This document shows positions 14,744 through 26,078 of a stretch of 37,019 nt of DNA, piece after piece. A model generated the notes under the pieces. The model saw only the letters and a program-made list of their open reading frames with translations, ran no database searches and was not told the origin of the DNA. Each line of letters starts with the position of its first letter. The first letter of the stretch is position 1. A program made the translations under genes and the position numbers. Source of the DNA: Acidobacteriota bacterium (lineage in GTDB: Bacteria; Acidobacteriota; Blastocatellia; RBC074); the NCBI GenBank assembly GCA_019639255.1, contig JAHBSF010000057.1, forward strand, positions 1 through 37,019. Reading direction: 5' to 3'.

Positions 14744-16699
14744 TCATTCCTCGTCTTCGCGCAGGCGGGCGAGGACCGAATAATCCTCGAGCGTCGTGGT
14801 GTCTCCGACGGTCGTAGCTCCGGATGCGATATCGCGCAGCAATCTGCGCATAATCTTGCCCGAGCGCGTTTTCGGAAGCGCATCGGAAAACCGTATGTCG
14901 TCGGGTTTGGCCATAGCGCCGATTTCCTGCTGTACGTGGCGGCGCAATTCCTCTTTCAATTGCGGCGTCGGCGATTGTCCGGATTCGAGCGTAACAAACG
15001 CCGATATGGCCTGCCCCTTCAGTTCGTCGGGCCGCCCGACTACGGCGGCTTCGGCTACGGACGGATGCGAAACAAGCGCGCTTTCGATCTCCATCGTTCC
15101 GAGCCTGTGGCCGCTTACGTTGATTACGTCATCGACCCTTCCCATAAGCCAGAAGTAACCGTCCGAATCCCTGCGCGCGCCGTCTCCGGTGAAGTAGTTG
15201 CCCGGAATATCGCTCCAGTACTGTTTTTGGTAGCGTTCGGGGTCGCCGTAAATCGTTCGCAGCATAGACGGCCACGGCCGCGTGATGACGAGAAATCCGC
15301 CCTGATTCGCTGCAACGGATTCGCCCTGCCGCGTCTGTATGTCGGGTGCGATGCCGGGAAAGGGCAGCGTCGCCGATCCGGGTTTTGTCGAAACCGCGCC
15401 CGGTATGGGCGAAAGCATGATGGCTCCGGTTTCGGTCTGCCACCACGTATCCACAATCGGACACCGGCTCTTGCCTATGACCTTGTAATACCACATCCAG
15501 GCCTCGGGATTGATCGGCTCGCCCACGGTGCCGAGCAGTCTTAAACTCGACAAATCGTATTTCAGCGGCCATTGCTCGCCCCATTTGACGAAGGTCCTGA
15601 TAGCTGTCGGGGCCGTGTACAGGATGTTCACCCTGTGCCGCTCGACTATGGACCAGAACCGGCCGAAATCCGGCGTATTGGGCGCGCCTTCATACATGAC
15701 TACAGATGCGCCGTTTGCGAGCGGTCCGTAAACAATATAGCTGTGGCCCGTTACCCAGCCGATATCGGCCGTGCACCAGTAGGTATCGTCGTCGCGCAGA
15801 TCGAAGATCCATTTCGACGTTATATAGGTCTGAACGGCGTATCCGCCCGTCGTATGAACTATGCCTTTGGGTTTTCCCGTAGTTCCGGAGGTGTAAAGAA
15901 TGTAGAGCGGGTGTTCGGAATCGAGCGGTTCGGCCTCGCACCGGTCCGAAGCGTTTTGCATCAGTTCGTGATACCAGTGGTCGCGGCCCACCTCCATATG
16001 AACTTCCGTGCCGGTGCGCCTGACGACTACGACCTGTTCGATGGTCGGGCAATCGGTGATTGCGCGATCCACGGCCTGTTTGAGTTCGACTACCGTACCG
16101 CGCCGGAATCCGCCGTCGGCCGTGATTACGGCTTTCGCCTGCGCGTCGTTTATCCGGTCTTTAAGAGCTTCGGCTGAAAATCCGCCGAAGATTATAGAGT
16201 GCGTAGCCCCAATGCGCGCGCAGGCTAACATCGCTACGGGCAGTTCGGGAATCATCGGCATGTATATGGCTACGCGGTCGCCTTTTGCGACGCCGAGGGA
16301 TTTCAGGACGTTGGCGAATCGGCATACTTCACTGTGCAGTTGCTGATAGGTAAGCGTGCGGACATCGCCCGGTTCGCCCTCCCAAATGATTGCGGCCTTG
16401 TTTTTTCTCCAGCCCGAGAGGTGGCGATCCAGGCAGTTGTAAGAGATGTTGATTTCGCCGCCGACGAACCATTTTGCGAACGGTTCATTCCATTCCAGAA
16501 CCTTGTCCCACGGTTTGAACCAGTGGAGTTCCCGGGCGATTTCGGCCCAGAAACCTTCGGGATCTTCGAGCGAACGCTGATAAATACGGTCGTATTCTTC
16601 GCGGCTCTTTATGTGCGCGTTGCGGCAGAAGGCGTCTGACGGTTTGAATACGCGATCCTCGCGCAGCAGCGAATTTATGTCGGGTTGCGGTTCGGACAT
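14744..16699 (-). CDS. acs: Acetyl-CoA synthetase (AMP-forming)
   Basis: A 651-residue enzyme that converts acetate, ATP and CoA to acetyl-CoA, AMP and pyrophosphate. It matches the family over its whole length: N-terminal [19 protein letters not shown]-loop [35 protein letters not shown], the motif [30 protein letters not shown] and the C-terminal [11 protein letters not shown]. In this last motif Lys615 is the catalytic lysine that is reversibly acetylated in other bacteria. I chose the ATG at 16699 because GGAGG lies 7 bases upstream; an in-frame ATG at 16720 contains that site within its coding sequence. It is monocistronic, with its own promoter and a family 1 hairpin behind it. Confidence 0.97.
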   Translation of the reverse strand: MSEPQPDINSLLREDRVFKPSDAFCRNAHIKSREEYDRIYQRSLEDPEGFWAEIARELHWFKPWDKVLEWNEPFAKWFVGGEINISYNCLDRHLSGWRKNKAAIIWEGEPGDVRTLTYQQLHSEVCRFANVLKSLGVAKGDRVAIYMPMIPELPVAMLACARIGATHSIIFGGFSAEALKDRINDAQAKAVITADGGFRRGTVVELKQAVDRAITDCPTIEQVVVVRRTGTEVHMEVGRDHWYHELMQNASDRCEAEPLDSEHPLYILYTSGTTGKPKGIVHTTGGYAVQTYITSKWIFDLRDDDTYWCTADIGWVTGHSYIVYGPLANGASVVMYEGAPNTPDFGRFWSIVERHRVNILYTAPTAIRTFVKWGEQWPLKYDLSSLRLLGTVGEPINPEAWMWYYKVIGKSRCPIVDTWWQTETGAIMLSPIPGAVSTKPGSATLPFPGIAPDIQTRQGESVAANQGGFLVITRPWPSMLRTIYGDPERYQKQYWSDIPGNYFTGDGARRDSDGYFWLMGRVDDVINVSGHRLGTMEIESALVSHPSVAEAAVVGRPDELKGQAISAFVTLESGQSPTPQLKEELRRHVQQEIGAMAKPDDIRFSDALPKTRSGKIMRRLLRDIASGATTVGDTTTLEDYSVLARLREDEE

Positions 16700-16723
16700 C
16701 GGGTTACCTCCGGATTCCAATCC

Positions 16724-16752
16724 AGTATAAACTTTTCAAAAATTGAGGTGAA
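16724..16752 (-). promoter_or_regulatory. Possible promoter of acs
   Basis: On the minus strand TTCACC (16752-16747), a 17-bp spacer and TATACT (16729-16724) lie about 25 bp before the acs start. The -10 box is good and the -35 box matches four of six bases. The leader would be very short but would include GGAGG. Confidence 0.45.
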
Positions 16753-16910
16753 ACACGGCTTCGGGCCGGGTCGTAGATAAATACCGGGTGCAATGATAAA
16801 CTGCCGTCTACGTTCAAACAAACGACACGGCGAACATACACCGAACCTGACAGCAATCAACCGAAAGCAATCGACAAAAAGCAATCGACAAGGATTCCGG
16901 AGGTTTTGGG

Positions 16911-18161
16911 ATGGAAAGACGACGATTTCTCGCGCTCGGCGCATCGATCGCCTCTATGTACGGATTTCGCACTTCGGCATTTGCTTCGGCATTTGCTTCT
17001 GACTGGCCTCAATTTCGCGGACCGATGCGCAACGGCATTTCGGCCGAAACGGGACTGCTGAAAACGTGGCCGGCGAGCGGACCGCCGCAGCTTTGGATGA
17101 TCAATACACTCGGACAGGGCTACGGATCTCTGGCAATCAAGGGCGACCGTGTTTTTGTTCAGGGATCGAGCAGTTCGGCGAGCATATTGTTTTGCCTCAA
17201 CCGCGCCGACGGCAAGGTCATATGGCAGGCGGCGCTGGGGCCCAAAGTAGACGAAGGCCGCGGCAACGGCCCGCGCGGGACTCCTGCAATCGACGTGGAC
17301 CGAGCCTATGTACTGACCGAAAACGGCGATCTCGCCTGTTTGCGCGTGCGCGACGGTTCGCCGATCTGGCGCAAGAACATACTCAAGGACTTCGGCGGCA
17401 AGAATCCGGGCTGGCTCATCAGCGAATCTCCGCTCATAGACGGCAACCGGGTGATAGTCACGCCGGGCGGGCCGAACGCATCGGTCGTCGCTCTGGACAA
17501 GATGACGGGAGCGACCGTATGGACGAGTACGGGCTTGAGCGACGGCGCGCATTACGCCTCGCCGATTGCCGCCGACATCGGCGGAGTGCGCACGATTATG
17601 ACGTTCACCTCGCGCTCGGCGGTCGGTTTGCGCGCTTCGGACGGGAAGCTTATGTGGACTTACCGCCCGGCGGCGAACGGGACGGCGAACATAACGACGC
17701 CGGTCTTCGCCGACAGCAAGGTGTTTTTCACATCCGCTTACGGCACGGGCTGCGCGCTGCTCGAACTTAAGGCGCAGGGCGGGGAGGTCAAAGCCACCGA
17801 GGTTTATTTCAGCAAGGAAATGCAGAACCACCACGGCGGCGTAGTGCTGGTCGGCGGCCACGTCTACGGATTTTCAAACGCCATATTGACGTGCCTGGAA
17901 TACACAACCGGCAAGGTGATGTGGAAGGACCGCAGCGTGGGCAAGGGGGCGGTAGTTTACGCCGACGGGCATCTTTATCTATTGAGCGAAAACAATGTAG
18001 TCGGCCTGGCCGAGGCCACGCCCGCCGGGTACAAGGAAACGGGTAGATTTACGATACCGGATCAGGGGTGGCCCAGCTGGGCGCATCCCGTAGTAAGCGA
18101 TGGACGGCTGTATCTGCGCAATCAGGGCTGGCTTGCGTGCTACGACGTCAAGGCGAGATAA
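16911..18161 (+). CDS. Secreted PQQ-like beta-propeller protein
   Basis: A 416-residue protein with a Tat-like signal (RRRFLALGASIASMYG, cut about residue 28) and then WPQFRGPMRNGISAETGLLKTW, the usual opening of secreted PQQ-like beta-propeller proteins. About seven propeller blades follow, marked by repeats such as LNRADGKVIWQAALG, LRVRDGSPIWRKNIL, LDKMTGATVWTSTGL and LEYTTGKVMWKDRS. Families like this are seldom shown to bind PQQ; many are scaffolds or of unknown role, so no enzyme activity is assigned. GGAGG at 16898-16902 gives the start. The stop TAA falls in the left arm of the hairpin at 18154-18253. It diverges from acs. Confidence 0.85.
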   Translation: MERRRFLALGASIASMYGFRTSAFASAFASDWPQFRGPMRNGISAETGLLKTWPASGPPQLWMINTLGQGYGSLAIKGDRVFVQGSSSSASILFCLNRADGKVIWQAALGPKVDEGRGNGPRGTPAIDVDRAYVLTENGDLACLRVRDGSPIWRKNILKDFGGKNPGWLISESPLIDGNRVIVTPGGPNASVVALDKMTGATVWTSTGLSDGAHYASPIAADIGGVRTIMTFTSRSAVGLRASDGKLMWTYRPAANGTANITTPVFADSKVFFTSAYGTGCALLELKAQGGEVKATEVYFSKEMQNHHGGVVLVGGHVYGFSNAILTCLEYTTGKVMWKDRSVGKGAVVYADGHLYLLSENNVVGLAEATPAGYKETGRFTIPDQGWPSWAHPVVSDGRLYLRNQGWLACYDVKAR

Positions 18162-18253
18162 CGGAACAAACGAAAATAGACGAAACAAACTAAAAGATAG
18201 CCATTGCTTTCTTTCCGTTTGTTTCGTCTATTTTTGTTTATTCCGTTATCTCG
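18154..18253. repeat. Family 1 hairpin between convergent genes
   Basis: CGAGATAACGGAACAAACG and more units on the left pair with TTTCGTCTATTTTTG and TTATTCCGTTATCTCG on the right. Outer and inner parts match well with few mismatches. It includes the TAA of the quinoprotein-like gene and separates it from the inositol oxygenase gene on the other strand. Confidence 0.85.
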
Positions 18254-18267
18254 TTTTCTCTTTGCCT

Positions 18268-19104
18268 TTACCACCTCAACTCGGCAGGGAAAAACTCCCC
18301 GACGAGTTCCTCGTAAAAGGGCCGAAGTTCGGTGAAGTTCGGTTTTTCGTGGCTCTTGGTATAGAGGTCGTATGGGTTGAATTTTTTCACCCATTCGAGC
18401 ATTTCGCGGTCGTGCTCGTCGAGCAGGTAATCGTAGGCGCCCTCGCGGTGGATCGGGTAGCACGAGTGGTATCGGATCATGGCGAGCGCCTCGGGCGGCA
18501 GGTAGTCTTTTGTGACGTAATATAGATACTCGTCGTGTCCCCATGAGAGGTGGACGTTGTCGAGGCCGCAGCCTTCTTCGTAAATGCCGAGGCGCGTTGA
18601 ATAGACCGGGTGTTTCGAGTCCGGGTTGGCGTCGAAGAACTCCGGAAAAACGATCCTGTCGGAGAATGCGCAACCTACGGGGAAGGTATCTCCGACCACG
18701 GCCCACTGCGGTTCTCCGAGCAGGCAAAGCACCTTGCCGAGGTCGTGTATCAGACCCGTAAGGATGAACCAGCGCGGGTGACCGTCGCGGCGTATCTGTT
18801 CGGCGGTCTGGAGCGCGTGTTCTATTTGCGGCAGATCGGTATCCGGATCGCTGTCGTCCACGATCTGGTTCAGTTTCTCCATAGCGTCCCAAACGCTCAT
18901 GCGCGCGTGGTCGAGTTGGCCGTACTTCTGCTTTTGCGCGAGCACGAAATCGAGCGTCTGGTTGGTGTGGTTGAGGCGGTAGAGTTCCTGAACTTCGGGG
19001 CGGACTCCGGCGCGGTAGTCGCGGAACTGCCCCTCGGTTTTGCTCGGATCCGTGAAAATTCCGGCGCGCACGGCGGCGCCCGGATCGTGCATTATTGGAT
19101 TCAT
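18268..19104 (-). CDS. myo-Inositol oxygenase
   Basis: A 278-residue non-haem di-iron enzyme that cleaves myo-inositol with O2 to D-glucuronate. All six metal ligands of the family can be placed: His96 (QIEHALQT), His120-Asp121 (GLIHDLGK), His190 ([11 protein letters not shown]), His213 ([13 protein letters not shown]) and Asp246 (NPYDLYTK). Spacing fits animal MIOX. The protein opens [26 protein letters not shown] in MIOX style. The ATG at 19104 is chosen because AAGGAG lies upstream and the alignment starts there; longer forms are possible but unsupported. MIOX is well known in eukaryotes and patchy in bacteria. No uronate genes are adjacent, though a sugar isomerase-like and an aldolase-like gene lie within 4 kb on the other strand. 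Confidence 0.93.
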   Translation of the reverse strand: MNPIMHDPGAAVRAGIFTDPSKTEGQFRDYRAGVRPEVQELYRLNHTNQTLDFVLAQKQKYGQLDHARMSVWDAMEKLNQIVDDSDPDTDLPQIEHALQTAEQIRRDGHPRWFILTGLIHDLGKVLCLLGEPQWAVVGDTFPVGCAFSDRIVFPEFFDANPDSKHPVYSTRLGIYEEGCGLDNVHLSWGHDEYLYYVTKDYLPPEALAMIRYHSCYPIHREGAYDYLLDEHDREMLEWVKKFNPYDLYTKSHEKPNFTELRPFYEELVGEFFPAELRW

Positions 19105-19315
19105 GATTTCTGCATCTCCTTGTCTCCTGTTCCATCGCCGACAGGTCTGCATCCTAGCACAAAAGGAGAAGCTGGTGCGGCTTTTCTCGCAGAAAGTCGC
19201 TGTGCTAGTATGACGCGGAGATGGCCGGAGCCCTACAGTCTCCGGCCGTGCTCTCTTCCATCCATACAAAGGCACTCTCACACGAATTGATGCGTCTCTG
19301 AAAGGAGAATCTATC

Positions 19316-21421
<2,106 letters not shown>

Positions 21422-21425
21422 GCCT

Positions 21426-21491
21426 GGGTACGCACGCGCCCTCGCGTGCACGCGTCCGAAGCAAGCAGCACGCGAGGGCGCGTGCGTACCC
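21426..21491. repeat. Family 2 palindrome, perfect 24-bp arms
   Basis: GGGTACGCACGCGCCCTCGC continuing GTGC (21426-21449) is the exact reverse complement of 21468-21491 around an 18-base loop. It lies 4 bases after the EF-G-like stop and ends 10 bases before the AAGGAG of the next gene. It could end transcription, act as a REP element or limit translation of the aldolase family gene. A second copy is at 25951-26020. Confidence 0.9.
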
Positions 21492-21514
21492 TGGACGCGG
21501 AAAGGAGAAATGCC

Positions 21515-22291
21515 ATGAGCAGCGCTCAGGAAGCGAAGGATTCCGCCGTTCGCGAAGCGGTTTCGGCCGAAGAATGGCAACTGCGCGTCGATCTTGCCGC
21601 AGCCTACAGGCTCGTTGCACTGTTCGGCTGGGACGATCTGGTGTTTACGCATCTGTCGGCCCGCGTGCCCGGACCCGAAACGCATTTTCTGATCAATCCC
21701 TACGGGATGCTGTTTGAAGAAGTTACCGCATCGAGCCTGGTGAAGGTGGATCTTCAGGGCAACATAGTCATGCCCACGCCGTATTTCATCAACCCGGCCG
21801 GCTTCACCATCCACAGCGCCGTACACGAGGCTCGCGCCGACGCGCATTGCGTGATGCACACGCACACCGATTGCGGCGTGGCCGTCTCCACGCAAAAGGA
21901 CGGATTGCTGGCCATCTCGCAGCAATCCCTGTTTCCGCTCTCTTCGCTCGGCTACCACAACTACGAGGGGCTTGCGCTCAACGACGAAGAAAAGCCGCGC
22001 CTTGTTGCAGACCTCGGCGACCGGAATTTCCTGATACTGCGCAATCACGGGCTTTTGACCGTGGGGCCGACGGTGGCGGATGCGTTTCTTGCAATGTATG
22101 TGCTTGAGCGGGCGTGCCGGATACAGATCCTTTCACAGTCGGGGGGCAGGGAACTGATCCCGATTCCGGATCAGATTCTGAAGGGGATCAAGGCTGCAAG
22201 CGCGGCCGTTATGCGCGGAATGGGCGGGGCGCTTGCGTGGCCGGGATTGCTGCGCAAACTCGACCGCCTGGATACTTCTTATCGCGAATAA
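21515..22291 (+). CDS. Class II aldolase/adducin family protein
   Basis: A 258-residue protein of the class II aldolase/adducin fold, a zinc-dependent family that includes fuculose-phosphate aldolase, ribulose-phosphate epimerase and the cytoskeletal adducin head. Visible family motifs are WDDLVFTHLSARVPG (39-53), a metal-type VMHTHTDCG (His115, His117) and FLILRNHGLLTVG with a further His. The ending KLDRLDTSYRE is also typical of bacterial adducin-like proteins. The substrate cannot be told from sequence. The ATG at 21515 has AAGGAG 7 bases upstream; starts further up would lie within the palindrome. It may be cotranscribed with the isomerase-like gene 70 bases on. Confidence 0.88.
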   Translation: MSSAQEAKDSAVREAVSAEEWQLRVDLAAAYRLVALFGWDDLVFTHLSARVPGPETHFLINPYGMLFEEVTASSLVKVDLQGNIVMPTPYFINPAGFTIHSAVHEARADAHCVMHTHTDCGVAVSTQKDGLLAISQQSLFPLSSLGYHNYEGLALNDEEKPRLVADLGDRNFLILRNHGLLTVGPTVADAFLAMYVLERACRIQILSQSGGRELIPIPDQILKGIKAASAAVMRGMGGALAWPGLLRKLDRLDTSYRE

Positions 22292-22302
22292 TGAGAGATA
22301 AC

Positions 22303-22345
22303 GGAACAAACGAAATGGGACGGAAACGTCGGAAATAGACGAAAA
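22303..22345. repeat. Family 1 repeat, single arm
   Basis: GAGAGATAACGGAACAAACG (22303-22322), continued by AAATGGGACGGAAACG and GGAAATAGACG, is the left arm of family 1. No facing arm is recognisable, so it is a decayed or half copy. It lies between two genes read in the same direction, after the aldolase stop. Confidence 0.6.
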
Positions 22346-22361
22346 CCACAACCGCACTTTG

Positions 22362-23435
22362 ATGAAAACGACGCGCCGCACTTTCCTGCAGCAGACGGCG
22401 GGAGTTGCAACCACCATTATGTCGCTGAATCATTCAAACAACCCCGCCGGGATCAAACTCGGCTTCGATAATTACTCCATCCGCGCAATGGGCTGGAGAG
22501 CGCCGCAACTGCTCGAATACGCCGCAACGCAGAAAGTCGATACGGTTCTGTTTTCGGACCTTGAGGTGTATGAAGGGCACAGCGACGCTTATCTCGCCGA
22601 GATACGGGCGCAGGCCCGAGACATCGGCATCGAGATCGAAGTCGGTACGGGCAGCATTTGCCCGACTTCAAAAACCTTCGATACCCGGTACGGCAGCGCC
22701 GAACAACGTCTGCTACTGACGATACGGATTGCAAAAGCGCTCGGATCGAAAGTCGCGCGGTGTTATCTGGGCAATGCGGATGACCGCAGGTCCGAGGGCG
22801 GCATCGAGGCGCGCATAAGGGATACGGTCAAAGTATGCCGCGCCGTGCGCGCAGTCGCGCTCGACGCAGGCGTGAAGATCGCGGTCGAAAATCACGCCGG
22901 AGATATGCAGGCGCGCGAACTCGTAATGCTGATCGAAGAGGCCGGGCGCGATTACGTGGGCGCAACGCTCGATTCCGGCAATGCAACGTGGGCGCTCGAA
23001 GACCCGCGCCGCAACCTGGAAATCCTCGGTCCGTACGCCGCAACGACGGGCATTCGCGATTCGATGGTATGGGAATCGGATGAGGGCGCGGTCGTGCAGT
23101 GGACGGCGATGGGCGACGGGCTGGTGGACTGGAAGGATTATTTCGCGCGTTTCGCCGAACTTTGCCCGGGCGTGAGCGTGCAACTCGAAATCATCTCGGG
23201 ATTCAACCGGCCGTACCCGTACCTCAAACCCGAGTTCTGGAAGCCGTACGAGAGCGTACGTGCGGTGGATCTTGCGGCATTTGTTGCGATGGCCAGGCGG
23301 GGACGCCCCCGCGAAGCCTTCCGCGCGCCGGAAGGAAAGGACCGCCGGCAGGCTGAACAGGAATTCCAGCGCGCAGAACTCGAGCGCAGCCTGCGGTACT
23401 GTCGCGAAACGCTCGGCCTCGGGGTAAAGAAATGA
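22362..23435 (+). CDS. Secreted sugar isomerase/epimerase-like TIM barrel
   Basis: A 357-residue protein with an N-terminal Tat-like motif ([11 protein letters not shown]) and then a xylose isomerase-like TIM barrel (AP endonuclease 2 superfamily). Candidate metal ligands are in VAVENHAG-like [10 protein letters not shown] (a Glu), [12 protein letters not shown] (Asp) and [12 protein letters not shown] (Glu). The start is an ATG at 22362; a TTG at 22359 would add one residue. No clear Shine-Dalgarno is seen, unlike its neighbours. Members act on sugars or inositols or are unassigned. With the inositol oxygenase 3.3 kb away, a link to polyol use is tempting but unproven. It precedes a tRNA gene with its own promoter. 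Confidence 0.82.
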   Translation: MKTTRRTFLQQTAGVATTIMSLNHSNNPAGIKLGFDNYSIRAMGWRAPQLLEYAATQKVDTVLFSDLEVYEGHSDAYLAEIRAQARDIGIEIEVGTGSICPTSKTFDTRYGSAEQRLLLTIRIAKALGSKVARCYLGNADDRRSEGGIEARIRDTVKVCRAVRAVALDAGVKIAVENHAGDMQARELVMLIEEAGRDYVGATLDSGNATWALEDPRRNLEILGPYAATTGIRDSMVWESDEGAVVQWTAMGDGLVDWKDYFARFAELCPGVSVQLEIISGFNRPYPYLKPEFWKPYESVRAVDLAAFVAMARRGRPREAFRAPEGKDRRQAEQEFQRAELERSLRYCRETLGLGVKK

Positions 23436-23474
23436 CGCTCTCGACAAATGAGCGTAGCGACGGTTTTGCTTGTC

Positions 23475-23503
23475 TTGACATCGGCAGCCCTGATATCGAT
23501 ACT
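23475..23503 (+). promoter_or_regulatory. Promoter of tRNA-Ser
   Basis: TTGACA (23475-23480), a 17-bp spacer and GATACT (23498-23503) lie 11 bp before the tRNA, so transcription would start a few bases upstream of the mature end. The -35 box is perfect. Confidence 0.6.
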
Positions 23504-23514
23504 AAGGGGCGTTC

Positions 23515-23604
23515 GGAGACATGGCCGAGTGGCTGAAGGCGGCGGTTTGCTAAACCGTTATAGGGTGTAAAGCCCTATCGAAGGTTCGAATCCTTCTGTC
23601 TCCG
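23515..23604 (+). tRNA. trnS-GCU: tRNA-Ser (anticodon GCU)
   Basis: A 90-nt class II tRNA. The acceptor stem GGAGACA pairs with TGTCTCC (23597-23603), and the discriminator is G at 23604. The anticodon arm GCGGT-TTGCTAA-ACCGT puts GCU at 23549-23551 (reads AGC and AGU). A long variable arm (TAGGGTGTAAAGCCCTA) and a T arm with GGTTCGAATCC follow. CCA is not encoded. The long variable arm is diagnostic for Ser, Leu or bacterial Tyr; the anticodon gives Ser. Confidence 0.97.
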
Positions 23605-23709
23605 CTTTGAATATCATCGACGCGTGGCGATTTAAGGCGACTTGCTCCACCGAAAAAACTGCTAAAGAGCCGGGAGAAATCCCACTCCAACATTCAGTTT
23701 TCGGCAACG

Positions 23710-23741
23710 GCCTCGCGTGGATGTCAACGCGGGGCTTTTTT
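23710..23741 (+). terminator. Intrinsic terminator behind tRNA-Ser
   Basis: GCCTCGCGT (23710-23718) pairs with ACGCGGGGC (23727-23735), with one T-G pair, around an 8-base loop. A run of six T follows (23736-23741). It is the clearest classic terminator in the window. Between the tRNA and this hairpin about 105 bases hold no recognised feature. Confidence 0.85.
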
Positions 23742-23778
23742 AATGGAATGAGAGGGAGAACGCGGATAAAAGATGAGT

Positions 23779-24015
23779 ACTCTGTAAACGAAGTTCTTTA
23801 AGTTTTTCAGCCGCGGAGCGGCGAAAGATCTGTAGCCTGGTGCGTGAGCGCCAGGTCAGCAGAAAAAGAATGTGCAAGCCCTGAAAGGGCGAAAGATCTT
23901 TCGCCCCTCCGGGGCTTACAGGGTTTCTCACCACACACCCAGGGCTCGCGCCCTGGGCTACAGATCTTTCGCCGCTACCGCGGCTGAGACTCTCAAGAAA
24001 CTTTATTTACAGAGT
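23779..24015. mobile_element. Family 3 MITE-like element, about 57-bp imperfect terminal repeats
   Basis: The ends ACTCTGTAAA (23779-23788) and TTTACAGAGT (24006-24015) are perfect inverted repeats. The match continues inward with few changes for about 57 bp, through CAGCCGCGG and GCGGCGAAAGATCTGTAG. Internal palindromes match family 3: CCTGGTGCGTGAGCGCCAGG, AGCCCTGAAAGGGC, CGCCCCTCCGGGGC and CCCAGGGCTCGCGCCCTGGG. It has no coding capacity and ends one base before the ATG at 24017. With 23742-23778, where I see nothing, it explains most of the 412-bp gap after the tRNA. Confidence 0.75.
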
Positions 24016-24016
24016 A

Positions 24017-25870
24017 ATGAGCAATTTTCGCGAGTTCATTCAGCAAGACCGGGTTCGCGTCTTCGACGGCGCGATGGGCACGATGATCTATGCGCGCGGC
24101 GTATACATCAATCGCTGCTACGATGAAGTCAATCTTTCGAACCCCGAAATCGTGCTCGGCATCCACAAGGAGTACATAAAGGCCGGGGCCGAGATAATTG
24201 AAACCAATACTTACGGCGCGTCGCGCCTTAAACTCGCGCATCACGGCCTCGATGAAAAACTGCGCGACATAAACGCCGCCGCCGCCCGCCTTGCACGCGA
24301 GGCCGCAGACAAGGCCAAACGCGAAGTATTCGTCGCCGGAGCCATTTCGCCGCTCGGCGTGCGCATAGAACCCTACGGCCCGACTTCAAGTGATGAAGCC
24401 AAGGAACTGTTCAAAGAGCAGGCCGAAGCGCTGCTCGAAGGCGGAGTCGATTGCTTCATTCTCGAAACGTTTCACGATCTTGCCGAGCTGTATCAGGCCA
24501 TACGCGCCGTGCGCGAACTCGGCGATCACGTAATCTTCGCGCAGGTGACGATCAACGATCAGGGCGAAACCGCCTACGGCACGCCGCCCGAAATCTTCAC
24601 CCCGCGCCTCGACCACTGGCTCAACGCCGAGGGCGCGGACGTAATCGGGCTCAACTGTTCGGTAGGCCCGCAGGGGATACTATCCGCGATCGAAAAGATG
24701 CGCCCGCTCACCTCGCGCCGCCTCTCGGCGCAGCCCAACGCCGGAATGCCGCGCGATGTCGAGGGCCGGCAGATGTATATGTGCTCGCCCGAGTACATGG
24801 CGAAATACGCCAAGCGGTTGATTTCCGCCGGCGTCAAATTCATCGGCGGCTGCTGCGGGACTACGCCCGAACACATCAAGCTGATCGTAGACGCCGTACG
24901 CGCCCTGAGTCCGGGCCGCCGCACGGTTCCTTCAATCACGGTTGAAGAACACGAGGTCAAGGCGGATCCCGTACCATTTGCCGAGCGTTCGCGCTTTGCG
25001 GGTAAGATCGCCGCCCGGGAGTTCGTCACGAGCGTCGAAATCGTGCCTCCAAAAGGTTGCGACCCCTCGAAGATGCTCGACGGGGTGCGGCAGTTGAAGG
25101 CCGCCGGAGTCGATGCCGTAAACGTGCCGGACGGGCCGCGCGCGCAGTCGCGAATGGGCGCGCTCGCCGTGTCGGTGATCATCGAACAGCAGGTAGGCAT
25201 AGAGGCCGTGACGCATTACGCCTGCCGTGACCGCAACCTGCTCGGCATGCAGTCGGATCTTCTCGGCGCCGCTGCGCTCGGTTTGCGCAACCTGCTGCTC
25301 GTAACCGGAGATCCGCCGAAAATGGGGCCGTATCCGGATGCTACGGCCGTGTTCGACATAGACTCGATCGGGCTTGCGAATATGGTCAACCGGCTCAATC
25401 ACGGGCTGGATCCGGGCGGAAATCCGATTGGAAGACCGAGCGCTTTCGTCATCGGCGTGGGCGTAAATCCCGGAGCGATAGACCTCGATCACGAAATCCG
25501 CAGGTTCGAATGGAAGGTGGAGGCCGGAGCCGAGTTCGCCATCACGCAGCCGGTTTTCGACGCCGGGCAGTTGAAGGCGTTTCTGAAGCGCATAGAACAT
25601 TGCCGCATACCGGTGATTCCCGGCATATGGCCGCTGACGAGTTACCGCAATGCGGAGTTTCTGAACTTCGAGGTGCCCGGCGTTTCGGTGCCGCAGGAAA
25701 TACTGGATCGCATGCGCGGAATAGATGACGGCGCTCGGGCGCTGAAGGAAGGCGTGAAGATTGCGCGCGAGCTGTTGCAGGAGGTGCGCCCTTACGTGCA
25801 GGGCGTTCAGGTTTCGGCGCCGTTCGGAAAGATCCCGCACGCGCTCGAAGTATTCGAGGCGCTGAGGTGA
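24017..25870 (+). CDS. Homocysteine S-methyltransferase / methylenetetrahydrofolate reductase fusion
   Basis: A 617-residue bifunctional protein of the YitJ type. Residues 1-about 300 form a homocysteine methyltransferase barrel like the first domain of Met[27 protein letters not shown], and zinc ligands Cys in GLNCSVGPQG (about 214) and Cys-Cys in [10 protein letters not shown] (about 280). Residues about 330-617 form a MetF-like flavin enzyme that reduces methylene-THF to methyl-THF: EIVPPKGCD, HYACRDRNLLGMQ, LLLVTGDPPKMG and ITQPVFDAGQLKAF. In a MetH organism the MetF half would supply methyl-THF. The start at 24017 has no good Shine-Dalgarno and directly follows the mobile element, so expression may depend on sequence brought by it. 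MetH lies 208 bp downstream. Confidence 0.93.
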   Translation: MSNFREFIQQDRVRVFDGAMGTMIYARGVYINRCYDEVNLSNPEIVLGIHKEYIKAGAEIIETNTYGASRLKLAHHGLDEKLRDINAAAARLAREAADKAKREVFVAGAISPLGVRIEPYGPTSSDEAKELFKEQAEALLEGGVDCFILETFHDLAELYQAIRAVRELGDHVIFAQVTINDQGETAYGTPPEIFTPRLDHWLNAEGADVIGLNCSVGPQGILSAIEKMRPLTSRRLSAQPNAGMPRDVEGRQMYMCSPEYMAKYAKRLISAGVKFIGGCCGTTPEHIKLIVDAVRALSPGRRTVPSITVEEHEVKADPVPFAERSRFAGKIAAREFVTSVEIVPPKGCDPSKMLDGVRQLKAAGVDAVNVPDGPRAQSRMGALAVSVIIEQQVGIEAVTHYACRDRNLLGMQSDLLGAAALGLRNLLLVTGDPPKMGPYPDATAVFDIDSIGLANMVNRLNHGLDPGGNPIGRPSAFVIGVGVNPGAIDLDHEIRRFEWKVEAGAEFAITQPVFDAGQLKAFLKRIEHCRIPVIPGIWPLTSYRNAEFLNFEVPGVSVPQEILDRMRGIDDGARALKEGVKIARELLQEVRPYVQGVQVSAPFGKIPHALEVFEALR

Positions 25871-25950
25871 CGGGAAGAGAACACAGAACGCGGAACGTGC
25901 GGAAACTAAATCAATCCACAGCAGAATCGTACACACAACGGAGTCCGCAA

Positions 25951-26020
25951 CTGGGTACGCACGCGCCCTCGCGTGCTTTCGGCGGCGAAAGAAAGCACGC
26001 TTTGGCGCGTGCGTACCCAG
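25951..26020. repeat. Family 2 palindrome, 30-bp arms
   Basis: CTGGGTACGCACGCGCCCTC plus GCGTGCTTTC (25951-25980) pairs with 25991-26020 apart from a three-base mismatch, around a 10-base loop. The core is the same as at 21426-21491. Short decayed family 1-like arms (ACGCGGAACGTGCGGAAAC at about 25889-25907 and ACGCGGAAATCACGGAAAG at about 26055-26073) flank it. It sits between two methionine genes and could form a strong hairpin in their common transcript. Confidence 0.88.
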
Positions 26021-26078
26021 TGATGTGTCCCAATGTTTCGTGGTCTGATTCAGGACGCGGAAATCACGGAAAGCAGAA

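Noticed and set aside
25871-26078. Cobalamin or SAM riboswitch before metH
   Set aside because: No B12-box or S-box-like core could be recognised. The region is mostly taken up by the family 2 palindrome and decayed family 1 arms.
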